From NCBI GenBank assembly GCA_002923335.1, contig BEHZ01000098.1, positions 1-6,353 on the forward strand: DNA of 6,353 bases. The letters run 5' to 3'. Shown here in pieces: positions 1 through 6,102 of the stretch. Within the stretch, counting starts at the first letter, position 1. The number at the start of each line of letters is the position of its first letter. Source of the stretch: a bacterium HR23 (GTDB lineage: Bacteria > Chloroflexota > Dehalococcoidia > Lucifugimonadales > HRBIN23). A model generated the notes under the pieces. It was given only the letters and a program-made list of their open reading frames with translations. It did no database searches and was not told the DNA's origin. The position numbers and the translations under genes are program-made.

Positions 1-1037
1 CCTTGCTGTCGTTCCTTCCCCTGGTGTGGGTCATCCCATCCGGCGAGGGGCGCAACACCATTTGGATCGTCAGTGGGGTGCGTCAGGGGTGGCCCCCCGG
101 GGCGCCGGTGGCCTACGACCTGCTCACCCTGGTCATGGTCGCCCTGGGAGGCGTAACGCTGCTGTGGATCGCCTCCATCCCTGACCTGGCCGCCCTGCGG
201 GATAGGGGGCGCAGAGGGTGGACGGCCCTCCTGGCCCTGGGCTGGCAGGGGACGCTCCGCCAGTGGCAGGTGCACAAAGCGGCGCTGGGGGTGGCCGGGG
301 GCCTTTACTTCATCGCCTATGTGGGCGGGAGCATCGTGGTGGCCAGCGACCTGGTGCTCTCCTTCGTCCCCGGCTGGAAGGACTCCATCTTCCCCGCTTA
401 CCATGCCCTTTCGGGCCTCCAGTCGGGGCTGGCGCTGGTGGTGCTCACCGCCTTTATCCTGCGCACCGTGGGGGGTTACCGGCGCTACTTCCAGGTGGAC
501 CAGTTCTGGGGGGCAGCCAAGTTACTGCTGGCCCTGTCGCTCTTGTGGGCCTACTTCCAGTGGTCGGCCTTTCTCACTTTCTGGTATGGGCGCACCCCCA
601 CCGAGCAGAACCTCCAGCACCTCCTCTATTTCGGCCCCTATCGGCCCCTCTTTGTAGCCTCTCTGTTCCTCAACTGGCTGGTGCCCCTCTTCGCCTTCAT
701 TATCGGCCCCGTTCGGCGAAGTATCCTGGGGCCGAGCCTGGTGTCCCTCTCCATCCTGGTGGGCACCTTCTTTGACCGAATTCGCCTGTATGTAGGGGCG
801 TGGTCGGTGCCCGACCCCACGGGCCACGCCTTTGAGCACGTCCCGCCGGCTGTGGCGCCCTCCCCTGCCGACTACCTCATCCTGATTGGGGGGCTGGCCG
901 GGGCGCTGGCGTTGTATCTGCTGGCGGTGCGCTTCTTCCTGCCCTTGTCGGTGTGGGAGATGAAGGAACTGACCTTCCTGCGGGTGGTGAAGCCTTTCCT
1001 GAAGACCCGTGTGGTGGTGCTGGCCAAGCCGGAGTAA
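1..1037 (+). CDS. NrfD-type membrane subunit of alternative complex III, 5'-truncated (ActF/ActC paralogue)
   Basis: This is the 3' part of a polytopic NrfD/PsrC-family protein. The frame is open to the left window edge, and the TTG at position 3 is probably an internal codon rather than a start. About 344 residues remain. Compared with the complete paralogue just downstream, roughly 110 N-terminal residues are missing, judging by the shared PDLAALRDR motif (visible residues 60-68 here, 173-181 there). About seven hydrophobic membrane segments are visible. Shared landmarks are PDLAALRDR, LALGWxGxxRQW (78-88), a PGW...IFP segment (123-131) and a C-terminal G..FDRIRLYVGAW that matches GMWLERFLIIV of the paralogue. 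In a gapless alignment of the segment around residues 106-142, the conserved His and Asp of the ActC-like protein are Gly109 and Ser115 and a second His is Lys126. This copy may therefore be structural rather than the quinol-oxidising subunit. It ends 12 bp before the next gene, so they are almost certainly cotranscribed. Family assignment is firm; naming it ActF is inference. Confidence 0.85.
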   Translation, partial: LLSFLPLVWVIPSGEGRNTIWIVSGVRQGWPPGAPVAYDLLTLVMVALGGVTLLWIASIPDLAALRDRGRRGWTALLALGWQGTLRQWQVHKAALGVAGGLYFIAYVGGSIVVASDLVLSFVPGWKDSIFPAYHALSGLQSGLALVVLTAFILRTVGGYRRYFQVDQFWGAAKLLLALSLLWAYFQWSAFLTFWYGRTPTEQNLQHLLYFGPYRPLFVASLFLNWLVPLFAFIIGPVRRSILGPSLVSLSILVGTFFDRIRLYVGAWSVPDPTGHAFEHVPPAVAPSPADYLILIGGLAGALALYLLAVRFFLPLSVWEMKELTFLRVVKPFLKTRVVVLAKPE

Positions 1038-1049
1038 GAAGGGGATGCT

Positions 1050-2426
1050 ATGCAGGAGCGGAAAGACCTCTCGGACCGCCAGATAAACCGGGACCTGCTC
1101 TGGCCGGTGCTGAGCACGCCCCTGTGGTTCTGGCTGGCGGTGCTGGTGTTGGGGGGCATCCTGTCGGCGGGTGCTGGAGCGGCTGCCTGGTGGATGAACC
1201 GGGGGCCGGGGGTGGCGGGGCTCAACCGGCCCATCATGTGGGGCTTCCTCATCGTCAACTTCGTGTTCTGGGTGGGCATTAGCCACGCTGGCGTCATGCT
1301 CTCGGCCATCCTGCGCCTCACCCAGGCGGAATGGCGGCGTCCCATGGTGCGGGCGGCCGAGGTGCTCACCGTCTTCTCCCTGGCAACGGCTGCCCTCTTC
1401 CCCCTCCTGCACTCGGGGCGCCCGTGGCGCACCCTCTACTGGGTCTTCCCCTACGACTTTGCACGGGGCATCTGGCCCAATGTGCGCTCCGCCCTGGTGT
1501 GGGACCCCAGCGCCATCTTCACCTACCTGACGGGGTCAACCCTCTTCGTGCTGGTCACCCTTCTCCCCGACCTGGCTGCCCTGCGAGACCGCACCACAGG
1601 CATCCCCCACCGCATTTACTCCATCCTGGCCCTGGGGTGGCGGGGAAACCCACGCCAGTGGAAACTCCAGACCCTGGCGGGCATTCTCCTCTCCGCCCTC
1701 ATTCTCCCTGTCTTCGTCTCCGTCCACTCCATCGTCTCCTGGGACTTCGGGATGGCGGTGTCGGTGGAGGCGTGGCATACCACCGTCTTCGCCCCCTACT
1801 TCGTTATCGGAGCCGTCCACTCCGGGGTGTCGGCGGTGGTCACCCTGATGGCCCTGATGCGGTGGCTCTTCCGCTGGGAGGACTACATCCGCAACGAGCA
1901 CTTTGACGCCATAGGGCGCCTGCTCATCGTGGTGGCCACGGCGTGGTTCTTTTTCTTCGCCCTGGAGTTCATCTTCGGCCTTTACCTGCGGGAGCCGCAA
2001 GAGGTCGCCCTGCGCCAGACGCAGGTCTTCCAGTGGCCCTACAATATGCTGTTCATCCTCTTCATTCTGACCGCCTACTTCATCCCCGTTCCTCTGTGGC
2101 TCTTCCGGAAGGTGCGGCGGAATGTGGCCATGATGTTCTGGACCTCTATCCTGGTGAACATCGGGATGTGGCTGGAGCGCTTCCTGATCATCGTGCCGGG
2201 GCTGGCCCGCAAGCAACCCTTCACTTTTGAATGGTCGGCCTATCGCCCCGGCCCTGTGGAGATCATCATGGTAACCGCCTCCTTCGCCCTGGTGGCCCTT
2301 GGTCTGTTGCTGTTCGGCAAAATCTTCCCGCTGGTGCCGGTGAACGAGGCGAAGGAGGGGCAGGTGCTGAAGGCGGAGATACAGGTAGGCAAGCGGAAGG
2401 TGCCTGCCATCGTCCGTGAACACTAG
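1050..2426 (+). CDS. actC: ActC-like NrfD-family quinol-binding membrane subunit of alternative complex III
   Basis: A complete 458-residue integral membrane protein of the NrfD/PsrC family, the usual length for ActC, with about ten hydrophobic segments (roughly 25-47, 63-88, 103-120, 153-173, 206-226, 244-270, 287-311, 331-352, 359-382 and 402-424). Family landmarks are all present: GISHAGVMLSAILRL (76-90), FPLLHSGRPW (117-126), WPN.RS.LVWD (142-152), PDLAALRDR (173-181), LGWRG (195-199), VHSIVSWDF with His226 and Asp232, WHTTVFAPYF with His243, and VNIGMWLERFLIIV (369-382). In known ACIII this subunit carries the quinol site near the periplasmic face and contacts the iron-sulfur subunit ActB. 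The ATG at 1050 is preceded by a purine-rich GAAGGGG with a 5-base spacer. It follows the other NrfD gene by 12 bp and precedes the DUF3341 gene by 16 bp, as in an operon. Family is very likely; the exact subunit letter rests on motif content and on the actD and actE neighbours. Confidence 0.88.
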   Translation: MQERKDLSDRQINRDLLWPVLSTPLWFWLAVLVLGGILSAGAGAAAWWMNRGPGVAGLNRPIMWGFLIVNFVFWVGISHAGVMLSAILRLTQAEWRRPMVRAAEVLTVFSLATAALFPLLHSGRPWRTLYWVFPYDFARGIWPNVRSALVWDPSAIFTYLTGSTLFVLVTLLPDLAALRDRTTGIPHRIYSILALGWRGNPRQWKLQTLAGILLSALILPVFVSVHSIVSWDFGMAVSVEAWHTTVFAPYFVIGAVHSGVSAVVTLMALMRWLFRWEDYIRNEHFDAIGRLLIVVATAWFFFFALEFIFGLYLREPQEVALRQTQVFQWPYNMLFILFILTAYFIPVPLWLFRKVRRNVAMMFWTSILVNIGMWLERFLIIVPGLARKQPFTFEWSAYRPGPVEIIMVTASFALVALGLLLFGKIFPLVPVNEAKEGQVLKAEIQVGKRKVPAIVREH

Positions 2427-2442
2427 GGAGGTGCAAGGGACT

Positions 2443-2940
2443 ATGGCCGAGCGAGGCATTTTGGGGTTGTTCGCCGAGGCGGAATCGGCAGCCAACGCCG
2501 GCGCTGCCCTGCGGGAGGCGGGGATAGAGTTTGAGGTGCTCTCCGGCTCCCCCTACCCGGAGGGGGCCTTCAGCGAGCACACGCCCCCCCATCGCCTCTA
2601 CGTTTTCCCCTTCCTGGGGGCGCTGTGCGGGTTCTCGGTGGCCATCCTCCTCACCGCCGGCACCCAGTTGGCCTACCCCCTGGTAACCGGAGGCAAGCCC
2701 GTCCTCTCCATCCCCCCTATGGCCATCGTTACCTACGAAGGCACTATGCTGGGGGCCATCCTCTTCACGGTGCTGGGGGTAATCTTTGAGTCCCGTCTCC
2801 CCCGCCCTATCGTGGGCCTCTACGACAGGCGCATCACCGAAGGGTGGATCGGCCTGCTGGTGGTGGGAGAAGAAGGGCAACTGGGGCCGGCGGAGCGCAT
2901 CCTCCGCCAGAACGGGGCGGTGGAGATAAAGGGGGGATAA
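2443..2940 (+). CDS. actD: ActD-like DUF3341 membrane protein of alternative complex III
   Basis: A 165-residue protein of the DUF3341 family, the ActD subunit of alternative complex III. The N-terminal part (about 1-50) is a small soluble domain beginning GILGLFAEAESA, where family members typically start with a 'YGLF...' segment and then a helix for 'ALR.AG'. Two hydrophobic segments follow (about 53-75 and 97-116), separated by the family signature YPLVTGGKP (78-86), SIPPMAIVTYE. A short C-terminal domain contains LYDRRI and VVGEEGQ. I chose the ATG at 2443 because GGGAGG and AAGGGA lie just before it; an in-frame GTG at 2416 would overlap the end of actC and would add nine residues without family character. 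ActD is a membrane scaffold of the complex without a cofactor. It sits between actC and the cytochrome gene, as in canonical act clusters. Confidence 0.87.
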   Translation: MAERGILGLFAEAESAANAGAALREAGIEFEVLSGSPYPEGAFSEHTPPHRLYVFPFLGALCGFSVAILLTAGTQLAYPLVTGGKPVLSIPPMAIVTYEGTMLGAILFTVLGVIFESRLPRPIVGLYDRRITEGWIGLLVVGEEGQLGPAERILRQNGAVEIKGG

Positions 2941-2968
2941 AAGGCACCATCCCCCAAAGCACGGCGGT

Positions 2969-2974
2969 AAGGAG
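2969..2974 (+). promoter_or_regulatory. Ribosome binding site that sets the cytochrome c start
   Basis: AAGGAG lies seven bases upstream of an in-frame GTG at 2982. It decides the start of the cytochrome gene over an in-frame ATG at 2844, which lies nearly 100 bp inside actD and has no comparable site. The GTG start also places a signal peptide with a lipobox at the N-terminus. Confidence 0.75.
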
Positions 2975-2981
2975 ACAAGGC

Positions 2982-3563
2982 GTGCAGAAGGGCCATCGGT
3001 TTCTGGGACAGGGGAAAGGCTTCTGGCTGGCCGTGGCGCTGGCAGTGGGCCTACTGGCGTCGGCGTGCGCCCGCACCGGCGCTTACCCCCTGGACATCTT
3101 CTACGAGATGCACTATAGCCAGGCGACCCGTGCCGGGGAGCCCGCCCGCCTGGACCCTCCCCCCGAAGCGGTATCCCGCACCGGGCGGAAGCCCGCCCCT
3201 GTTACCGTCCCCTTTGAGCAGGCCGATACCCTCTCCCCCACCATCCCCGACACCCCGGAGACCCGTCGGCTGGGGGGGCAGTTGTTCGCCACCAACTGCG
3301 CCCCTTGCCATGGCGTCAACGGCGATGGACAGAGCCTGGCAGCCGACCGCTTTGAGAGCGCCACCACCATCCGCCCGCCCGCCATGTCCAGCGACAGGGT
3401 GAAAGGGCGCACCAACGGGCAGATTTATCACGCTATCAGCAACGGCCGGGGGCTTATGCCGGCGGTCGGCAAACTCCTTTCCGAAGACCAGCGGTGGGCC
3501 ATCGTCTATTGCGTGCGGGCCATGGCCAACACCGGTCTCCCCCCGGCCCAGGCCTGCCCCTAG
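2982..3563 (+). CDS. actE: ActE-like monoheme cytochrome c lipoprotein of alternative complex III
   Basis: A 193-residue exported cytochrome c. From the GTG start, a short positively charged N-terminus is followed by a hydrophobic stretch (14-27) and LASAC with Cys29, a plausible lipobox, so the mature protein would be lipid-anchored on the outer face of the membrane. A proline-rich linker follows, with YPLDIFYEMHYSQ (35-47) and RLDPPPEAV (56-64), a segment typical of ActE proteins. The single heme site is CAPCH (Cys106, Cys109, His110), followed by GVNGDGQ; Met159 in GRGLMPAVG is the probable distal axial ligand. The C-terminal helix EDQRWAIVYCVRAM is normal for class I cytochromes. Two extra cysteines (Cys177, Cys192) could form a disulfide, which is inference. 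Its role would be to carry electrons from the complex to a terminal oxidase or soluble acceptor. It is the last gene of the visible act operon; its TAG stop shares the palindrome CTAG with the stop of the opposing gene. No actF follows it, unlike the canonical order. Confidence 0.85.
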   Translation: MQKGHRFLGQGKGFWLAVALAVGLLASACARTGAYPLDIFYEMHYSQATRAGEPARLDPPPEAVSRTGRKPAPVTVPFEQADTLSPTIPDTPETRRLGGQLFATNCAPCHGVNGDGQSLAADRFESATTIRPPAMSSDRVKGRTNGQIYHAISNGRGLMPAVGKLLSEDQRWAIVYCVRAMANTGLPPAQACP

Positions 3564-4774
3564 GTGAAGGCCCCCTCCGCCTGATAGACCTGGTATTCCT
3601 CCCGAGAGAGGCCCAGCAGACGGGTGAAGACGAACTCGTTGTCCTCTCCCAGGCACGGGGCAGCCTTCCAGAGGCGTCCCGGGGTGCGGGAGAGGCGGAA
3701 GGGGATGCCGTCGTAGTGGTGCTCCCCGATTTCGGTGTGGCGTAGGCGGACGAAGTGCCCCCGGTGGGCCAACTGGGGGTCTTGGAACAGGTCCTCCTGG
3801 CTCTGCACCACCCCACAGGGAACACCATGCCCCTGCAACAGGGCCATAAGGCTGTAGGCATCGTGTTCCCGGGTCCACCCGGCGATGTGGTGCTCCAGTT
3901 CGTCCTCGTGGGCCTTGCGCCCCAGGAAGGTTGCGAAGCGGGGGGCCTGCGCCCAGGCGGGGGACCCCATGGCCCGCACCAGCCCCTCCCACTGGGCGTC
4001 GGTAAAGCAGGCCAGCACCACCCAGCGGTCGTCGCCCCGTGCCGGGAAGGCCCCGTGGGGGCAGGCGAGGGGGTCCCGGTTGCCCTGGGGCTGGGGTTCG
4101 TGGTGGTTGTTCAGGTAGTCCATCACCAGAGGCCCCAGGAACTGAATGCCCCCCTCCAGTTGGGAGAGGTCAATATACTGGCCCTGGCCGGTGCGTCGGC
4201 GGTGTTCCAGGGCCGCCAGGATGGCGAAGGCCCCGAAGCGGGGGTTGATGAAGTCGGTGTAGGCGCCGTAGGGGCCGGCTGGGGGGCGGTCGGGCCAGCG
4301 GGCCAGGTGGTAGAAGCCGGAGAAGGCAGAGAGCTGCACGCCGTAGCCCGGCTGGCGTGCCCAGGGGCCGTTCTGCCCCAACTGGCAAGTGGAGAAATAC
4401 ACTACATCGGGCTTCCACTGGCGGACGCTCTCGTAGTCCAGGCCGAACTTGGCCATAACGCCGGGGGTGAAACTCTCCGCCACCACATCCGCCCAGGCGA
4501 TGAGCCGTTGAGCCAGTTCCCTGCCCCGGGGGTGGGCCAGGTTGAGGCTCACGCCGTATTTACTGGAGTTGAAGTTGGCAAAGAAGCCGGAACGGTTGAT
4601 GCCCACCTCCCGGTCTTTGAAGGGCGGGGCCAGGCGCAGGGAATCGGGGTGGGTGATGCTCTCAATGTGCACCACAGTGGCCCCGTGATCGGCCAGGTAT
4701 TTGATGGTAACCGGCCCCACCCCGACCCAGGTGAAGTCTGCCACCCTGATACCCTCCAGAGCCTGCTCGCCCAT
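3560..4774 (-). CDS. Class III (CaiB/BaiF family) CoA transferase
   Basis: A 404-residue protein of the family III CoA transferases, which move CoA between carboxylic acids without a separate hydrolysis step. It starts MGEQALEGIRVADFTWVGVG; family landmarks are KYLADHGATVVHIES (25-39), a 'FxxxNSxK' segment (FANFNSSKYG, 65-74), NLxHPxGRE (78-86), ADVVAESFTPGVMAKFGLDY (95-114) and YFSTCQLGQNGPW (126-138). The catalytic aspartate is most likely Asp174 in GAYTDFINPRFGAFAILAAL, the position corresponding to the formyl-CoA transferase nucleophile, followed by RTGQGQYIDLSQ (194-205). The ATG at 4774 has a perfect AAGGAGG (4780-4786) five bases upstream; longer frames to 4897 add nonconserved residues and would cross the probable promoter. 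The substrate cannot be read from sequence; the best resemblance I recall is to benzylsuccinate/carnitine-type transferases, and no partner acyl-CoA gene is in the window. Transcribed codirectionally with the metal operon but apparently from its own promoter, and it converges on the cytochrome gene. Confidence 0.9.
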   Translation of the reverse strand: MGEQALEGIRVADFTWVGVGPVTIKYLADHGATVVHIESITHPDSLRLAPPFKDREVGINRSGFFANFNSSKYGVSLNLAHPRGRELAQRLIAWADVVAESFTPGVMAKFGLDYESVRQWKPDVVYFSTCQLGQNGPWARQPGYGVQLSAFSGFYHLARWPDRPPAGPYGAYTDFINPRFGAFAILAALEHRRRTGQGQYIDLSQLEGGIQFLGPLVMDYLNNHHEPQPQGNRDPLACPHGAFPARGDDRWVVLACFTDAQWEGLVRAMGSPAWAQAPRFATFLGRKAHEDELEHHIAGWTREHDAYSLMALLQGHGVPCGVVQSQEDLFQDPQLAHRGHFVRLRHTEIGEHHYDGIPFRLSRTPGRLWKAAPCLGEDNEFVFTRLLGLSREEYQVYQAEGAFT

Positions 4775-4804
4775 ACCTTCCTCCTTGGTGCACAGGCTGG
4801 GATG

Positions 4805-4833
4805 ATTATAGCCCGCACCTTTCCGGCGGAGAA
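4805..4833 (-). promoter_or_regulatory. Predicted sigma70-type promoter of the CoA transferase gene
   Basis: On the minus strand a perfect TATAAT (complement of 4805-4810) lies 17 bases downstream of a weak -35 candidate TTCTCC (complement of 4828-4833), inside the 64-bp gap after the ZIP gene. Predicted transcription start is near 4798, giving a leader of about two dozen bases before the ATG at 4774 and including its AAGGAGG. The -10 is convincing and the -35 is poor, so cotranscription with the upstream operon remains possible. Confidence 0.5.
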
Positions 4834-4838
4834 GGGCC

Positions 4839-5621
4839 TCACCCCTCCACCAGGAGGCCCGCTGCCACCCCCAATAGGGCTCCCAGGGGCACCGCAACGA
4901 AGCCCCAGCGTCCGGCCCCCCGCACCGCCGAAGGGATAAGGGAATGGACGGCGATGTAAAGGAAGGAGCCCCCCGCCAGACCCACCAGGCCGGCGGTCAG
5001 ACCCGTATTTATCCTCCCTAGCCAGAAGGGGATGGGCACCGCCACCAGGGTAATAAAGCCGATGCCTGTGCCTGCCAGCACTGCCGACAACCGCCCCCGC
5101 CCCGACCCCAGCATCAGGGAGGCCACCGCTACCCCGGCGGGCACCTCGTGCACCAGCACCGCCAGGAACATGAAGGCCCCCAGTCCCGCGCCTTCGGCAA
5201 ACCCCGCCCCAATGCCCAGGCCGTCCACAAAGTCATGGAGGAGGAAACCCCCCAGGGCCACCATCCCCGCCACAGGAGTAATGGGCAAGTGGGGGCGGTC
5301 CACTTCCCGGGCCAGGGTATGCTCGTTGGCCTCGGTAGAGGTGGGGGCGTGGGCATGGCCGGCGAACACCTGCTCTATGGCATACAGGAGGAAGTAGCCC
5401 CCCAGGGCCAACAGGGGACCCCACGCCGGAGCCTCCTCAACACTATGGGGGAGCACCTCCACCAGAGCGCCGGCCAAGATAAAACCCCCCGCAAACCCCA
5501 ACAGCCACCGCAAACGGGCCTGGGCGAAGGCCCCGGGCTTCACGCTGTAGGCGGTCAGCACACTGCCCACGATGTTGCCCACAGTGGTGAGCAGGGTTAG
5601 GCCAAGGGCAAGGCCGAGCAT
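4839..5621 (-). CDS. ZIP-family divalent metal transporter
   Basis: A 260-residue inner-membrane protein of the ZIP (ZRT/IRT-like) family, which imports zinc, iron or related divalent metals. About eight hydrophobic segments are visible. Segment 2 ends with the LVEVLPHSVEEA signature (53-64), and a short histidine-containing loop (His89, His91, His101, His111) precedes segment 4, as is usual. Segment 4 has GFLLHDFVDGLGIGAGF (125-141), with His129, Asp130 and Asp133 corresponding to the canonical HNxxD/E metal site. Segment 5 has LVHEVPAGVAVASLM (156-170), with His158 and Glu159; the position usually held by a third ligand (Glu or His) is Ala162. The ATG at 5621 is preceded by AAGGAGG (5626-5632) with a four-base spacer; a longer frame to 5651 adds residues unlike the family. 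Its start overlaps the end of the Fur-family gene by 25 bp, which indicates an operon and possibly translational coupling, and makes metal-responsive control likely. Confidence 0.88.
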   Translation of the reverse strand: MLGLALGLTLLTTVGNIVGSVLTAYSVKPGAFAQARLRWLLGFAGGFILAGALVEVLPHSVEEAPAWGPLLALGGYFLLYAIEQVFAGHAHAPTSTEANEHTLAREVDRPHLPITPVAGMVALGGFLLHDFVDGLGIGAGFAEGAGLGAFMFLAVLVHEVPAGVAVASLMLGSGRGRLSAVLAGTGIGFITLVAVPIPFWLGRINTGLTAGLVGLAGGSFLYIAVHSLIPSAVRGAGRWGFVAVPLGALLGVAAGLLVEG

Positions 5622-6061
5622 GCTCCCTCCTTCTGCTGGCAGTGGGCGCACAGGACATAGACCTCCAGGCGATGCCCAAGAACCCGGAGATCGGCAGAGG
5701 AGGCGAGGCGGTGGAGGATGGCTTCCACCTCAGGGCGGACGAAGTCCCGCACCTCTCCACAGGCGACGCAGACCAGGTGATGGTGGTGAAGGCGGGAGGC
5801 GAGGCCGTAGCGGGGCGCCCCGTGCTCCATCGGCACACGACACAAGAGGCCCATACCCACCAGGGTCTTGAGGGTGCGGAAGACCGTTGCCCGCCCCACC
5901 TCAGGCACGACGCTGTGCACCCCTTCAGCGGTGAAAAGCCCTTTCTGAGAGGCGATGGCCTCCACAAGGCGACGCCGGGGGCCGGTAAGGCGCATCCCCC
6001 TCTGGGCCAGAGCCTCCAGGAGAAGGGACGCCCCCTGCGCATTAGTGATACCTGGTATCAT
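5597..6061 (-). CDS. Fur-family metal-responsive transcriptional repressor (Zur-like by context)
   Basis: A 154-residue Fur/Zur/PerR-family regulator of normal length. Residues 10-80 form the winged-helix domain: LLEALAQRGMRLTGPRRRLVEAI (14-36), then the recognition-helix region EVGRATVFRTLKTLVGMGLL (54-73). The dimerisation and metal domain follows with LHHHHLVCVACGEVRDF (91-107), containing four histidines and the first zinc-type CxxC (Cys98, Cys101), and GHRLEVYVLCAHC (129-141) with His130 and the second CxxC (Cys138, Cys141). The four cysteines indicate a structural zinc site, and the histidines form the sensory site. Fur and Zur cannot be separated by sequence here; the adjacent ZIP gene favours zinc or a similar metal. 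The ATG at 6061 has AAGGAGG (6067-6073) five bases upstream; an alternative ATG at 6112 lies upstream of the predicted -10 element and is excluded if that promoter is right. A perfect 7-1-7 operator-like repeat covers codons 1-5, which suggests autorepression. Confidence 0.9.
   Translation of the reverse strand: MIPGITNAQGASLLLEALAQRGMRLTGPRRRLVEAIASQKGLFTAEGVHSVVPEVGRATVFRTLKTLVGMGLLCRVPMEHGAPRYGLASRLHHHHLVCVACGEVRDFVRPEVEAILHRLASSADLRVLGHRLEVYVLCAHCQQKEGACSALPLA
6046..6060. promoter_or_regulatory. Perfect 7-1-7 inverted repeat resembling a Fur/Zur box, on the regulator's start codon
   Basis: TGATACC-T-GGTATCA is a perfect inverted repeat of two 7-base arms around one base, the spacing of Fur-family operators (for example the Bacillus Fur box TGATAAT-N-ATTATCA, with which it agrees at TGATA and TATCA). 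On the minus strand it covers the second and third bases of the ATG and codons 2-5, and lies about 36 to 50 bases past the predicted start of transcription. Binding there would block the regulator and the following ZIP gene by a roadblock rather than by covering the promoter. That a Fur-family gene is the one carrying it supports the call, but binding is inference. Confidence 0.6.
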
Positions 6062-6074
6062 TTTATCCTCCTTG

Positions 6075-6096
6075 CTCCCCCCGCATGCAGGGGGAG
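6075..6096. repeat. 22-bp inverted repeat in the leader of the Fur-family gene
   Basis: Arms CTCCCCC and GGGGGAG flank a centre containing the palindrome GCATGC; ten of eleven base pairs match, with one mismatch at 6082/6089. It sits at the predicted transcription start and ends next to the AAGGAGG. In RNA the arms would make a seven-base-pair GC-rich stem. The pyrimidine arm also complements the ribosome binding site (CCTCC with GGAGG), so alternative pairing is conceivable. It could equally be a second operator or a chance feature of GC-rich DNA. Confidence 0.4.
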
Positions 6097-6102
6097 GCTT
6101 CA

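Noticed and set aside
522..2495. Minus-strand open frames of about 300 codons opposite the NrfD genes
   Set aside because: Their translations are rich in His, Gln, Arg and Gly without any recognisable fold, and they are mirror shadows of the membrane-protein genes.
2844..2981. ATG at 2844 as start of the cytochrome c gene
   Set aside because: It would overlap actD by almost 100 bp and put a charged glycine-rich stretch before the signal peptide; the GTG at 2982 has AAGGAG at good spacing.
3551..3572. GGCCT/AGGCC hairpin at the convergent stop codons as a bidirectional terminator
   Set aside because: The stem is only five base pairs with a 12-base loop and no T-run on either strand.
3051..3992. 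Minus-strand open frame spanning the cytochrome gene and part of the CoA transferase gene
   Set aside because: It overlaps two well-supported genes and has a Gly/Pro/Arg-rich sequence without motifs.
4747..4753. TGATACC half-site near the start of the CoA transferase gene, matching one arm of the operator-like repeat
   Set aside because: The second arm is absent, so one 7-base match is not enough to support regulation by the Fur-family protein.
3755..4939. Long plus-strand open frame of 394 codons antisense to the CoA transferase
   Set aside because: It lies opposite a clearly recognisable CaiB/BaiF protein, has low-complexity Gly/Pro/Val-rich content, no family motifs and no ribosome binding site; GC-rich coding DNA commonly leaves the antisense frame open.
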